Assembly (NCBI GenBank): GCA_963854835.1 | Contig: OY978525.1 | Coordinates: 102,131,388 to 102,195,387 of the forward strand | Reading direction: 5' to 3' | DNA: 64,000 bases | DNA from: Megamerina dolium | Lineage: Eukaryota; Arthropoda; Insecta; Diptera; Megamerinidae | Shown here: piece after piece, positions 1-11,446 of the stretch | How positions within the stretch are numbered: the first letter of the stretch is position 1 | Layout: the number at the start of each line of letters is the position of its first letter | Program-made: the position numbers and the translations under genes | The notes under the pieces: generated by a model | Databases searched by the model: none | The model's input: the letters and a program-made list of their open reading frames with translations, nothing else | Told to the model about the DNA's origin: nothing

Positions 1-354
1 TTCCCTCTATGTGTACAGTATATGTGTGTGTGTGTGTGGTACAACAATTAATACAGTTATAGATCCTAATGTCTATTGACTATCAGTAGGTATATGATCA
101 TGTGTATGAGTACCAATAAAATTGACATAAATCTGATAGTAGATTTCCAAACAGTAATACCAGCAATAAGATATGATAATTTCATTTGACATCAATTTTT
201 ATGAATTTCCTTTTTTTTTCTATATCTCTCTCTCTTTTGGATTTTTATCAACCATTTATCAGCAGCACAAATTAAGCATTGCAAATTCCTTTTGCTCGTT
301 ACAGCATGAAACAGTATCCTAAATGCACTTACATACACACATATATACATATGG

Positions 355-390
<36 letters not shown>
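355..390. repeat. (TA)n microsatellite
   Basis: An almost uninterrupted TA run of about 36 bp, continuing into TGTACATACATA-type sequence. Likely length-polymorphic. Confidence 0.9.
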
Positions 391-395
<5 letters not shown>

Positions 396-537
396 TACAT
401 ATACGTCAACGCATGTATATAGCTAGAAAGAAAGAAAATATGCTTAATAAATTTGTGTATTGCTAGTATGTACATATATGTGTGCATTTGTTTTTTTTTT
501 TTTCATCGTTCTCTTATGGCTTGCAGCATAACACATT

Positions 538-566
538 TCTGCTGCTGTTGCTGCTGCTGCTGCTGC
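538..566. repeat. (CTG)n microsatellite
   Basis: A run of CTG/TTG triplets. On the + strand it reads as poly-Cys in a short ORF, which is an artefact of the repeat. Confidence 0.85.
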
Positions 567-1487
567 AACTCAATCATGTCAATTTACCACAATAACGTTT
601 TGCTGCTTGCTTGCTTGTGCATGCTTGCATGCTACATAGTACTGGCTTACAATGCCAACTTCTTACAGCATCCAAATCAACATGATCAAGTATCATCTCT
701 CTCTCTCTCTCTCTCTGTCTTGCTCTAGCCCATACCAGTTTGTTGTTTCCCTCAGATTTTTGCTTCAAATATATGTTATAGTATAGATACGAATAAAACC
801 CTTCTCTCGTTAGGTTGTTTGGCTGGTTAGTTCGTTGGGTAGGTTGATTGTGCAATATTTGCTGTTATTGTTGTTGTCTTTTTTGTATACTCGTATGTTA
901 GTTTTTAAATCATCCTTTACGGTTTTTTATTCATCTACATATGTATGTGTATGTGTGTGTTTGTATTCTGAAATCTTTTTACCATTGTATGCAATGAATA
1001 TATACATGTATACGTATGATAATACGAGCATTTATATAGAGAAACATTTATAGTATGTATGTTCCACTCGATTATACGATTATGCATGACGCATTCAGTT
1101 TTCCTTTTTTTTTTTTTTTTGTTGCTGTTGTTACCTTCTTACCTCATTGCCTTGTTATTGCGTATTGTATATATATAAAAATATATTGAAATATTGCCTG
1201 TAGGAAAAAGTTGTACAATATTATATGAGTATTTTCATCATTTCTATTACTTTCGGCATTTAAACCTATATAATGGTTAAGTACAAAATGATTTTATTTA
1301 AAGAACACACTTTGAGGTAATTGCAACTTTGGGTGAAAATCTATCAGAAATAATTGTAGTATATACGAATAAGAACACAAAATTCTAAGCTGCAGTAAAC
1401 GCAGGTTCTATAATAAGAACCCTGAAATTGCATGTTTCATTGGAGAAATATCACAAACACATATACAATATATTGAAAATATAATAA

Positions 1488-2565
1488 CAACTTAATTCGG
1501 TCCGTTTTCAAAATATGGCTCTGGCTGTCATATGTGGTTGACATAAACAGCTGATTTTTGCTCTTTTAAACAACATCATTAGATTTTATGGCATCGAAAA
1601 TGTCTAATTTTCTTTTTAAATCGGAAGAAAAGTGCAGCTGAAGCACATCGATTAGTTGTCGAAGTTTATGGTTATTCTGAATTTAGTGTTGATGACAAAC
1701 CTCTACTTGATCAGCCAAAAAAGATTAAAGATTAAGAATTGGAGAATTTACTGAGTGAAGGCACGTGCCAAATGCAAGAATAACTTGCAGAATCGTTGGC
1801 AGTCACGTAACAAGTCACTTCAAAACGCCTGAAACCATTGGGAATGATTCAAAAACAAGAACATTGGGTGCCATATATATTGAAATCAAGAGACATTGAA
1901 AGGAGATTTTTCACATGCCAACTTCTCCGAAAGAGGCAAAAAAGTTTTTTGCATCGTATTGTGATTGACCGTACATAGTGGGTCCATTCGAATAATTCCA
2001 AGCGCAAAACATCATGTATTAAACCCCATCAGCCATCACCATCAACTGCAAAGCCCAATATTCATGATTCGAAGATAATACTGTTTATTTAGTGAGATCA
2101 ACTGGGTATGGTGCATTATGAGCTGCTCCAAGTGAACGAAACCATCACCGAGGATCTCTACCTATAGCAACTGATACGTTTGAGACAAGCACTGCAAGAA
2201 AAATGACCGCAATATGCTGAACAACACGACAAAGTGATTTTGCAGTATGAGAACGCTCGACCTTATGTTGCAAGGCAAGTCAAAACATTCTTGGAAACGC
2301 TGAAATGAGAGGTCGTAACCGATCAATGGCTCATGACCTAACTGAGCAGCACTTCCGTTTTTTCGAAGAAGTCAAAAATTAGGTCGATTTGGGAATCACA
2401 TCAAAATATGCATAGTTTTTTCGAGATGGTATTCAAAAATTACCAAAAAGATGGCGAAATGTAGTGGCTAGCGATGGACAATATTTTCAATAATATAAAA
2501 ATGCATAGTGTTATTAAAATAAACGCTTGAAAACAGCACACAAAAAAACGAACCGAATTAAGTTG
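1488..2565 (+). mobile_element. Degenerate mauritiana-like mariner element
   Basis: The ends form imperfect terminal inverted repeats of about 20 bp: the left end begins CAACTTAATTCGGTCCG and the right end reads CGAACCGAATTAAGTTG. The right end is followed by TA, while the left flank has AA where TA is expected. Inside, the + strand reads as a decayed transposase of the mauritiana-like mariner type. Recognisable pieces include an HRLVVEVYG-like helix-turn-helix start, an SKRLKPLGMIQKQEHWVPY block, a PNIHDSK segment and a QYENARPYVARQVK block around the second catalytic Asp. Many in-frame stops (for example after PKKIKD) and indels make it inactive. At 1078 bp it is shorter than the usual 1.3 kb, so some sequence is also lost. 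Confidence 0.88.
1590..2480 (+). pseudogene. Mariner transposase pseudogene
   Basis: Remains of the transposase carried by the 1.5-2.6 kb mariner. Translation needs several frame changes and reads through multiple stops. The N-terminal DNA-binding region and a block like ELAESLAVT, typical of the mauritiana/mellifera group, are followed by a truncated DDE/D domain. The region of the third Asp (normally SPDxAPSDYHLF) is largely missing, so no active enzyme is possible. Confidence 0.8.
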
Positions 2566-2567
2566 TA

Positions 2568-3108
2568 CTGCAGGATATGGTTTTCATGGCAAATACTTCA
2601 TAGATATATTGTAGAAATGTACTGGAACAACTGCGGAAGAAATACCCATTGAAATATCCAATTATGTGTAATCCGATACATTTTGATTTGACCTCTAATA
2701 AGGGAAAAAGTACCAAAAAAGTACTCTTGACTGTAATTTCAGGTGGATTGGAGATAGGAACTTATAAATTCTACGAGCCAATGTGATGTCTCCCAAGTAC
2801 TATAAAATTCTTGATGATAAAATCAAACATAAAAGGCATCAGATCTCAGGTAATTGTGAAATATCATTAAGGAGATGGTTCTGTTAAAATCACATATTGC
2901 AACCTGATGCACTATAATGTCTATAAAAGACACCTTTCTACCAGAACTAAAAATCAATATAACGACAAGAGAGAAAAAACGAGAATTATATGTGGGCATA
3001 GAAAATGTATAAAGATTTCGTAGTTTGCCATTCATACTAAATTTTTTGATAAACATGGACAAACTGACAATTTTAGTGCTTTGCAAGGGTCCCAAAAATA
3101 TAACATAT
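2568..3108. other. Non-coding AT-rich spacer
   Basis: No gene or repeat family is recognised. Short ORFs on both strands have no family signature. Confidence 0.5.
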
Positions 3109-3298
3109 AGCTTCTATCAGAACTCTGTGACAAAACTCAGAAAAAGTGATGTCGCAAGAGTTCTGCCGTTCGGAACCGGCTAAAATATAAGTAAGTCCCT
3201 TTTAACGCTGTCCAAAATTTAACACGCACAATAGAATGGAAACTGAGCCAAAGAGCCCTTTGGGGATTATATGTGCTACATATTTATTTTTTTTTTTA
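3109..3298 (+). mobile_element. tRNA-derived SINE, 5'-truncated copy
   Basis: This matches the 3' half of the SINE seen intact at 16361-16727. It starts in the AGCTTCTA..AACTCTGTGAC part, continues through GTTCGGAACCGGCTAAAATA and the GCCAAAGAGCCCTTTGG hairpin, and ends in a T-rich tail after TGCTACATATTTATT. The tRNA-like head with the pol III promoter is absent. No TSD could be identified. Confidence 0.85.
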
Positions 3299-3562
3299 GG
3301 ATCATTTCATTACTGGGTTTTTTTCCTAATTCAAAATGTTGCAATTTACTAAAAATGAAGTCCATAGAGCTTTCATACGCAAACCTTCCCAAAATTCGAT
3401 ATTTATGAGTTGAAGATGCCTTTGGTAAGTAAATTTTAGGAAGACTTTGTGGATGAAACCAATTGATACTTCCGTAATAGAATTTTTGTGACTAGAGCAT
3501 CTATTCAGTAATGTATTCTGATTGATAAATATATACAAATGTTTCGAAAAATTAAGTTCAAA

Positions 3563-3603
3563 ATGAGTTTGAAAAACAAAATGGTTTTGTTTTTCAAACT
3601 CAT
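3563..3603. repeat. Perfect 19-bp inverted repeat (hairpin)
   Basis: ATGAGTTTGAAAAACAAAA, then TGG, then its exact reverse complement. The 19-bp stem with a 3-nt centre would extrude as a cruciform in DNA or fold as a tight hairpin in RNA. It lies at the start of the 21-bp minisatellite. Confidence 0.92.
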
Positions 3604-3730
3604 CCTTTTCCAAACGAAATGTGTCCTTTCGAAAACCAAATTTATCCTTTTCCATACCAAATGCATATTTTTACAAATCAAATTCATTTTTTTACAAATG
3701 AAATTGATCTTTTTTGTAATAAATTTAAAC
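3600..3730. repeat. 21-bp minisatellite
   Basis: About six consecutive 21-bp units, each beginning TCCTTTTCC or TATTTTTAC and ending CAAAT/GAAAT plus 3-5 bases. Because 21 is a multiple of three, translation on either strand gives a heptapeptide-periodic ORF (for example MHLVWKR / INLVFER / THFVWKR on the minus strand, 3505-3687). I interpret those ORFs as repeat artefacts. Confidence 0.8.
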
Positions 3731-4530
3731 TTCTTACAATTAATATTTTACAAATTCAATTTAGTCTTTTATTAAAGTTACTGTTTATTACTGCACTTAT
3801 CCATAAATGCTCTTGAGGCATATAAAAAGAATATTATTTATAAACAGAGCCTAGATTTAATGATCAATTTTGGCACAATAAAGATCCAGAAATAGCAACA
3901 CTGTTCGTATAGTGATGCCGTAGGATCATGAATGGAATTTTCCTGTAATTGCTGGAATTATCATTTAGGATATGGCATGGCACTAGACAATTTCTTACAA
4001 TTAATAATCATATTTTTACAAATTCAATTTAGTCTTTTATTAAAGTTACTGTTTATTACTGCACTTATCCATAAATGCTCTTGAGGCATATAAAAAGAAT
4101 ATTATTTATAAACAGAGCCTAGATTTAATGATCAATTTTGGCACAATAAAGATCCAGAAATAGCACCACCGTTCGTATAGTGATGCCAACGGATCATGAA
4201 TGGAATTTTCCTGTAATTACTGGAATTATCATTTAGGATATGGCATGGCACTAGACAATTTCTTAAAATTAATAATCATATTTTTACAAATTCAATTTAG
4301 TCTTTTATTAAAGTTACTGTTTATTACTGCACTTATCCATAAATGCTCTTGAGGCATATAAAAAGAGTATTAAATATTTATAGACAGGATCCAGATTTAA
4401 TGATCAATTTTGGAACAACAAAGATCCAGAAATAGCACCACTGTTCGTATAGTGATGCCGTAGGATCATGAATGGAATTTTCCTGTAATTGCTGGAATTC
4501 GCATTTAGAATATGGCATGGCACTAGACAA
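3731..4530. repeat. 268-bp tandem repeat, three copies
   Basis: The sequence from TTCTTACAATTAAT to GGCATGGCACTAGACAA occurs three times head to tail. TTAGTCTTTTATTAAAG recurs at 3761, 4029 and 4297, exactly 268 bp apart. The copies are nearly identical by eye, with small substitutions and a few-base indel in the third. No ORF or TIR is apparent, so this is satellite-like DNA or a recent local amplification. The first unit runs directly out of the 21-bp minisatellite. Confidence 0.95.
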
Positions 4531-6664
4531 TGGTAGGCTCGAAGAGAAAAATTGTTGTTTGGAATTGTATTTTATAAATATGTAGCACCCATCTAGACCC
4601 GTTCATATATTACTAGTTCGAAAGAGTCATTAGAAAAGATGCACGACTATAATTTGTAGAAGCCAATGTAAAAGAAGCTAACTATGATACTTCAGAGATC
4701 CTTTATAATTGAACTACTTAAAAAACGAGTAACCATAATAATATTTCGCACAGGGTTTGCATGTTACATTTAACAAACATAATAGGTAACATTCATACAT
4801 TCTGAGCTTAGGGAGATCACTAGAGAGCTAATCACCGAAAATGGTACATAGATGTACCATAGATGTATATATAAAATAATCTCAGTATATGTACGAGGAC
4901 GAGTGTGAATTTATTTCAGATTTATTCGTTTTTACTTAAAAACGGATTTTTTTTCCTCGATTTTTCTACACATAATTTGATTATTGTTGTTATTTGCGTT
5001 GTCGTTGTCGAATGAAAAAAAAAGCAAATGTTTTATTTCACTAATCGTTTTATTCGCTTTGTATTTATGTTTTGTTTCGCTTTTATTTTTTATTCTATCA
5101 ATTGCTTAAGGTTTCTTAAGCAATAGCAGTACAGCCAAACGAATATGAGATGGGTTTTGACTTGACGCAACGCACAAATGTGTTGGTGCGTATGCTGCAT
5201 TTTCACATAAATTTACAATTCGTTACAAATCATTTAAGTTGTAATATAATGTGAAAATGTAAAGACGATCGAACGGTCGAGCGACGGTCGTTTTGGTGAC
5301 GCAGTCGATGATGGTTGCATGGATGGGAATGCTAGTGATGATGATGATGATGATGATGGTGAGTTGCTAGCCGTATAATATGCGCTATATAATCTCTTCC
5401 GCTATCAGAATTGGCTAGATTTATTGTTGTTGTTGTTGTTGTTAAAATCCATTAGCCAGAATTTTATTTTATATAATTTTTTTGTTTTTTATTCTTCTTT
5501 AGCTGAAGCCAATTTATACATACTTTTGGAATGAACAAAAAAAAATTGTGAAATTTTCAACATTCTTCAAGTAAGTATGTGTAAGTACTTGACATTTTTT
5601 TTTTTGTTTTGGCTCAATAATAACAACAACAGTAATAAGTATTCCATGAAATACAAAAAAGAGGCACATCAGAAGCAGCAGATGGAGTGGACAATTTTTG
5701 TGCTATACAGAGTAAGTATGTGACATATGATTCTTTATAATATTTACACTTGTACATATGTATATGCAATATTGTAAATCCATACATTCATTTTATTTAT
5801 GTGCTACTTACTATTAATGTGTCACTTGCATGCCACTTGTTTTATATTTTATGCCGCCTCGTGGCTTCACACTTAATCGTATGTATATCAGCCTCCAGCC
5901 GCATATAGTTCTTTTGAAATGTCTTGTGGCACTCTGGGCAATATGGGCAATTATTATTGCGACACCACTAATTGTTCGGCAAAGTTGTTACATTAAACAT
6001 ATGATGCAGAGGAGGCTTATATACATATACATATGTGGCACTTATATACATACTTTACACATACACACACATATGCATGATACGCACTTATTGAAACAGT
6101 CACATACATAAGTCATGCATCAGTATCAGCACAGAGTACAAAGTGTCATAGGAAGCCAATATATGTACATCATTAGTTGTCATGTATTCATATACGCATA
6201 TTTTGTTGTAGCTATAAAATAAAGTAATATTGTGGCATATATTGTATATATCAGTACCTATGCACTACCATCAACAATGTGTTCTTTCTAACTAACTATA
6301 ATCATCAGAAAAATACTGTTTATAGCCTTTGAAGATAGCAAATCCTCGACTCGACACGACAAGACTATTTTATATTAAACCGTTTCACATGGCAGGCATA
6401 CTCCATGTACCTATGTTCTTTATTAGCGATGCTCCTGGTTTCTTTTATTTGTTTCTTTATTTACTCTACTCACATGCACACACACATATACTTATATGTG
6501 CACTATATTTCATTGGCAACATAACAACGACTGCAAAATATACAATTTTCTTTTAATTTCCCTTTGAAGCTGCTGCTACTGTTACTGCTGCTGTTGCTGC
6601 TGCTATTACGAGTACTGTTGTTCATATGTCTGCAGTTCTTGCTTAAAATAGTTTTCCACGCATA
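4531..6664. other. Non-coding DNA with microsatellites
   Basis: No gene is recognised. It contains a 20-bp palindrome (ATGGTACAT-AG-ATGTACCAT, about 4841-4860), a (GAT)n run (about 5336-5360), a (TTG)n run (about 5423-5440), CA-rich sequence near 6055-6075 and a CTG-rich run near 6570-6603. The ORFs here are low complexity. Confidence 0.6.
5336..5360. repeat. (GAT)n microsatellite
   Basis: About seven GAT triplets ending in GGTGAG. No coding context. Confidence 0.85.
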
Positions 6665-7010
6665 CCACCTTGATCAAAAAGTTCCCGGAATAACCACCGT
6701 GTTTCGCTCCCATCGTTCCAATTTGAGTTCTGTTTTTTTTTTTTCTGTTCAATCGAGTTAAAAAACCATTACGGGGAACTCATTTCAGCAGCCGAGAGGA
6801 AGTAATGGAAAAGTCGCAGGAAGCACTGAGATAGATATACTCTTGGCTATGTAACTTTTGCAAATATCAAGCTATGACGCTAAGGTTAGAGGGAATATCA
6901 ACAACAGATGCACCAACTTAACAAAAAAAAAAAAAAAAAAAACAGAACTCAAATTGGAACGATGGGAGCACCATACGGTGGTTATTCCGAGAACTATTTG
7001 ATCAAGGTGT
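6665..7010. mobile_element. Foldback MITE with ~75-90-bp inverted repeats
   Basis: The left arm begins CCACCTTGATCAAAAAGTTC and the right arm ends AACTATTTGATCAAGGTGT. The two are inverted copies through GAATAACCACCGT, CCCATCGTTCCAATTTGAG and a T/A homopolymer tract. Each end is flanked by TA (6663-6664 and 7011-7012), the target duplication of Tc1/mariner elements. The centre of about 160 bp has no recognisable coding sequence. The ends resemble those of insect mariner-like elements, so this is probably a non-autonomous derivative with no enzyme of its own. Confidence 0.88.
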
Positions 7011-7012
7011 TA

Positions 7013-8583
7013 TATCGTATTATGTGTGTATATTACTTGCTTTGAAGGGTGTCATATTATTTTTCTTATAAACATTTATTTTTAATAGTGAACCTATATG
7101 AATGTACGCCGATATATGAAAGAACGTGAGCACAGAAAATAGGCGAGAGGATGAAATATCATATGTAATATAAAAATATGATCCTTGATGAAGTAGAATT
7201 TAAAAAAATTTGAGAAGAAAAATGCCCAGAATATATTGAAAGACCAAAATTTCTAAAAAATATAAAGAAAATGGTAGAGAAAATTCTATAGAGGTGGCAC
7301 AGACACACCTTATTTGGTTAAATTTGCGTTTTTCAAGGAATATTAATGATTTACATGTTTTTGAGCTCGATATTTTTTTATTGAAAATAAAATATTCTTG
7401 TTTAACTCAAATTCAAATTTCCATTTACTCCCAAAAACACACTCCTAATAATATGCATAAATAATTCCTTCTTCTCCGAGCGCTTCTGAAAATATTTTCC
7501 ACCTTTATTTAATTCCCCTTATAATTATGTGTAAATGTGTACTTAAGCAAAGAAATGCTTTCTTTTGTTTTCATTACAAAAAAAAAAAAAAACAAGAGTA
7601 ACCTCATCAGGCCATCCGACCGATCGACCGACTGCTGTGACTTGTCCCCATGTAAAAATGTAATTACACTTCGTACTCGTCTACTATGTTTATCAATTGT
7701 TCAGCATACCCCCTATGTTTAAATATTATGTGTCAAGTATTGTATTGTATATAAAAGATTTTTCTTACAACCCATAATTAGTCAATTAAATGTTTGTTTT
7801 TTTTCGTATTTTCTTACCCTTTTGATTTCGAAAACATTAATGTCACTAATAAAAAAAATGATTTCAATATTGTTGTGGTTTTGAGGTTTCTTGAGGTTTA
7901 TTTTTTTTGTTTTGAATATTTTGAGAATTCATTATATGTGTATTTGAAATATTTATTATTGTAGATATTTATATTTGACTAGTAAATGAATATCAAAGAA
8001 ATATCTTTGATCTGACAACTCAGTGGCATAAGAATATTTCGAGCTAAGAAGGAATTTTATTCAAATTCTGTTGATATGGCTGAGTTGCTTGAGAAGGTAT
8101 TCAGTTTCAAAAATGCTACACAATATTTGATTAACATAATTTGAACCGATTATTCGTTACAGTATCACTAATCGAATAACATTACCAGAGTAGTAATCAG
8201 ATTAGTAATAGTAGAAATTATTACTAAAAACGAATATTTGATTAACGGTTTTTTACATTAGTCGACTAATTTTAAAAGGTCATAATAAATCTATCTATTT
8301 AAAAATATTACCTTATTTCTAAACAACATAATGTACAAAGAGTTATGAAACCTTTTGTCAAGACAGGCAGCAGTCAAAATTTTATAAGAGATAACTTCTT
8401 TAGTTGTTTAAACCGAAATGGAAAACTACAGCTTAGATACTCTGCATCTGTTAGTTAAGGAGACATACTTTCGAAAGACAAAATAGTTTTGTACTGGAGG
8501 TAGACATGACTTTTATCCAATTAAGCTCTATTATAGTTTTCTATGTTCGTGTTCAAAGTACGAATTTAATATAGTCAAGAATA
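7013..8583. other. Non-coding AT-rich DNA
   Basis: No gene is recognised. A segment near 8130-8280 contains GATTAAC/CGATTA-type words (TTTGATTAAC, ATCGAATAAC) like those in the AT-rich repeat blocks at 13.9 and 18.2 kb, and may be an older copy of the same family. Confidence 0.5.
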
Positions 8584-8585
8584 TA

Positions 8586-9162
8586 AAGTGTGATCCAATA
8601 AGAGCTTCCGAATTTTTTTTTTTTTATATAACGCATTAAAATCAATGTAATGATCAAAAATTGTACTTGTGACATAGTTCGATTTATGAAATTCAATGTT
8701 TGAAAATAATTTCTTTTAAATGTTGTCCGAAACTTGCTTTTACATGATCCATTCTATAGGTCCTAATTACGAGCATTTCGGACGATATTTCGTTAATTAG
8801 GCGCGTTATGTTCGCTTCTAATGCAGGAATCGATTGTGGTTTATTGTCGACATAAACAAGTGATTTCACATACCCAATGAAAAGTAATCCAACGGCATCA
8901 GATCACAAGACCTGAATACTATAAACCTACCACAACGCCATATGAACACCATAAAGTGGTCAAAGAGCACGAAAAACATTTCTCACTGAACACTGATATT
9001 GAAAACAAAATTTCCATAATTTGTAAAGGTTCTGGCGTAAGTATATTCATGGTGAAATGTCAATGAATAATGAACACAAATGTCATATGAACATGACAGT
9101 TGTTAGGCGTGAAATGTCTGAGAATCGTTATTGGAAAAAGTACCTCCTATTGGATCACTCTT
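8586..9162 (-). mobile_element. Internally deleted DD41D-like mariner (577 bp)
   Basis: The element has near-perfect terminal inverted repeats (left AAGTGTGATCCAATAAGAG, inverted right AAGAGTGATCCAATAGGAG). TA flanks both ends (8584-8585 and 9163-9164). The minus strand still encodes the C-terminal part of a transposase: RSCDLMPLDYFSLGYVKS, then VYVDNKPQSIPALEANITR and a terminal FGQHLKEIIFKH-stop. This parallels RSCDLTPLDFFLWGYAKD in the intact rosa-type transposase at 45.2 kb. N-terminal traces (LTPEPLQIMEILF) lie on the other side of the deletion. It is a non-autonomous relic that could be moved in trans by a source copy with matching TIRs. Confidence 0.87.
8680..8895 (-). pseudogene. Transposase C-terminal remnant, DD41D-like
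   Basis: The open stretch holds the third catalytic Asp region (CDLMPLDYF) and the C-terminal tail up to a stop after IIFKH. The first two catalytic Asp regions are deleted, so it cannot be active. Assignment to the rosa/DD41D neighbourhood rests on the RSCDLxPLDxF block and on KPxSIPALEANI. Confidence 0.8.
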
Positions 9163-9348
9163 TACTTTTGGGCTACGTGCATTCATTTCAAGTGAATAAA
9201 TGTCGAAAAAATTAATATAATGAAATCCAAAAAAAAAATATGATGGAAATAATTAATGAATTAATGTCGAACGTATTAATGCAATTCAGGTCGAAATTTT
9301 GTTTATATTGAAATATATATTTTTTTTTTCAACATCATTTCACCATAC

Positions 9349-10010
9349 TTTTGTATGAGAAGTGGCAGCTTTTTTCATCCAATGGCTGCCATTTTCGAAC
9401 ACATCAATTCATAAGTAAATATAATTATATGTAACGATTTTCTTGGTTGAAATTTTTATATTTTTGTACTCAAAGTGTGAATACATACACACGAAAGCAT
9501 ATGTTTGTATGAGAGGTAGGTTTAGTTTTTATCCGATTCAATATATTTTCGAATATGTATATTAATTCATAAATATAATCATAATACCGACTTTGAACTT
9601 CATAACTTTATATCTTCCCATACAGAATGGTAAAACATGCATAAGGGACCATATATTTGCATGTGAGGTGGATTTAGTTTATATCCCATTTTTAAGTAAT
9701 TCTATTAATTGGTAAAAATAATTCAATGTATCAAGTTTTAAATGCATAACTTCATATTTTTCCGTACAAAGTGTGAAAGTACACAAATTCAAGAACATAG
9801 TTTTCTATGGGACGCAAATGTATCCTTTATCCGATTCATCCTATTTTCGAATATTTTTATTAATTTGTAAATATAATTGTATGTACTGATTTGTAGCTAT
9901 ATCACTTTATATTTTCGTGCGCAGATTTTGAAAACACACAGTCTATAGCATGCTTTTGTGTGGGACGTTGAAATGGTTTTTATACGATTATATCCATTTT
10001 CTACTATACA
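9349..10010. repeat. Degenerate ~152-bp tandem repeat, 4-5 units
   Basis: A start motif like TTTGTATGAGAGG recurs at about 9350, 9503, 9656, 9802 and 9954, giving spacings of 153, 153, 146 and 152 bp. Within each unit the same order is kept: a TATCCGATTCAT-like word, ATTTTCGAATAT, ATTAATTxxTAAATATAAT, CATAACTTTATAT and TACACA. Unit-to-unit divergence is high, so the array is old. No ORF is present. Confidence 0.85.
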
Positions 10011-11432
10011 AATTCTATGTCCATGCAAAATTTCCACTCAGATCGTTGTTATGATCCATAATACAATATATACACTTTTCTATATCTCCCACCTCTGCGT
10101 ATGGGTCTTACAAATAGAAGAATGAGCTAAGTAATGCCCTTGACTCTTTGACCTTTCTTATTTTTATTGTACCAAATAGTTATGTATCTACGTGTGGCTG
10201 TCATATGACGCACTAAGGCAATCCACCAAGTAACACGGAATAAAAAAAAAATAAAAATGTAAAGATTTTGAGATTCACTTATATACGTGAAGAAAAATCG
10301 TAGACAGTTTTACAGTCTTCTATTTTGGAAAATAGATTTTCGAAAGAAAATCACCCTCAACACCCTTCCCCACATCGGAGGCAAATTTAATTAAAATATC
10401 AATATAAAATAAATATAAAAATTTTGAAATATTTTTATAAAGGTCACTAAAAATATGTGATCTTCAAATCAAATTTTTGACTAAATTATGCATTTTAGAT
10501 AAGATTATAGAATATTCCAGAAAAATATATATATATATGCCACATAAAATAGAATTGAATTTCTATCAAACACTTAATCATACAATACATAATTGCTACA
10601 TTGCTACAAATATTACTTAGAGCAAGCAATTGAAACGATCGGCGATCAACACAAAGTAAACCACAAATACCACAAATACCACAAATAGACTGTCTAATAA
10701 TGGTCACATAATGCTATATAAAGTATATTTATGTACAAATGTATCAAGTCATTTAAATACTCGTTGACAAGAAACAAATGTGACAAATGTGTAAATTAAC
10801 CACTTGACACTACAAGAAATTGAATGGAAGTAAAACAAAAACAATTTTCAAACATACTTATTGTACAATATTATAAATAAAAAAAAAGACAAAACAAAAA
10901 ACATTCAAAGCAATTGACAAGTGACAACAAAATTATTAATTGTCACACTAAATAAAACAACAACAACAGATACTCATATGAAGGTGTGGAAAATGCCATA
11001 AAATAAAACAACAACAGATACTCATATGAAGGTGTGGAAAATGCCATAAAATACAAGCAAAAAATAGCAACATTTTTTTTTTTTTTTTGTACATATGAAT
11101 GTGACAGTAAACATTGCCAAATGACAAATATGTGCACAAAATTCAATTAAAATTATAATTAAGTTGCCAATATTAAATAGTTTATTATTAATTTTTCTGC
11201 TGTTATTACTATTGTTATTGCCAATAGATTCACTTATGCTCAATACATAGTAACAATATGTACTGAACAATAAATCGTATCAAAACTGACTATAAATTAT
11301 TTTAAGAAAAAAACAAATTTATATATTGACATGGGTAAGCACATCTGCTATTGTAAGTAAATAACAAATATGTAATAGTTTGTCGGAAAAGTTATGACGC
11401 ACCTGGCAATATATGGTGTTACGTGCAAACGT
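10011..11432. other. Non-coding AT-rich DNA with a short tandem duplication
   Basis: No gene is recognised. A segment of about 50 bp (AATAAAACAACAACA to AAATGCCATAA) is duplicated head to tail at 10951-11051, and a CACAAATAC triplication lies near 10660-10690. The overlapping short ORFs at 10943-11146 simply translate the duplication. Confidence 0.6.
10951..11051. repeat. ~50-bp tandem duplication
   Basis: Two adjacent copies of a unit containing ACAGATACTCATATGAAGG and TGTGGAAAATGCCATAAA. They differ by one CAA triplet. Confidence 0.9.
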
Positions 11433-11446
11433 TTTCGTAATGTGTA

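Larger units (their letters stand above)
1..1487. other. Simple-sequence-rich non-coding DNA
   Basis: No gene is seen. The stretch holds a TA dinucleotide run (about 355-390), a CTG/GCT run (about 540-566), a CT run (about 695-720) and several long T tracts. The short ORFs here translate these repeats (poly-Cys, poly-Leu, Ser-Leu runs) and have no family resemblance. Confidence 0.7.

Noticed and set aside
540..720. Poly-Cys/Leu/Ser ORFs around CTG and CT repeats
   Set aside because: They are direct translations of microsatellites, with no unique coding sequence on either side.
3326..3816. Heptad-periodic proteins on both strands
   Set aside because: The period is explained by the 21-bp minisatellite and the palindrome. 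Frames are open on several strands at once, which argues against coding selection.
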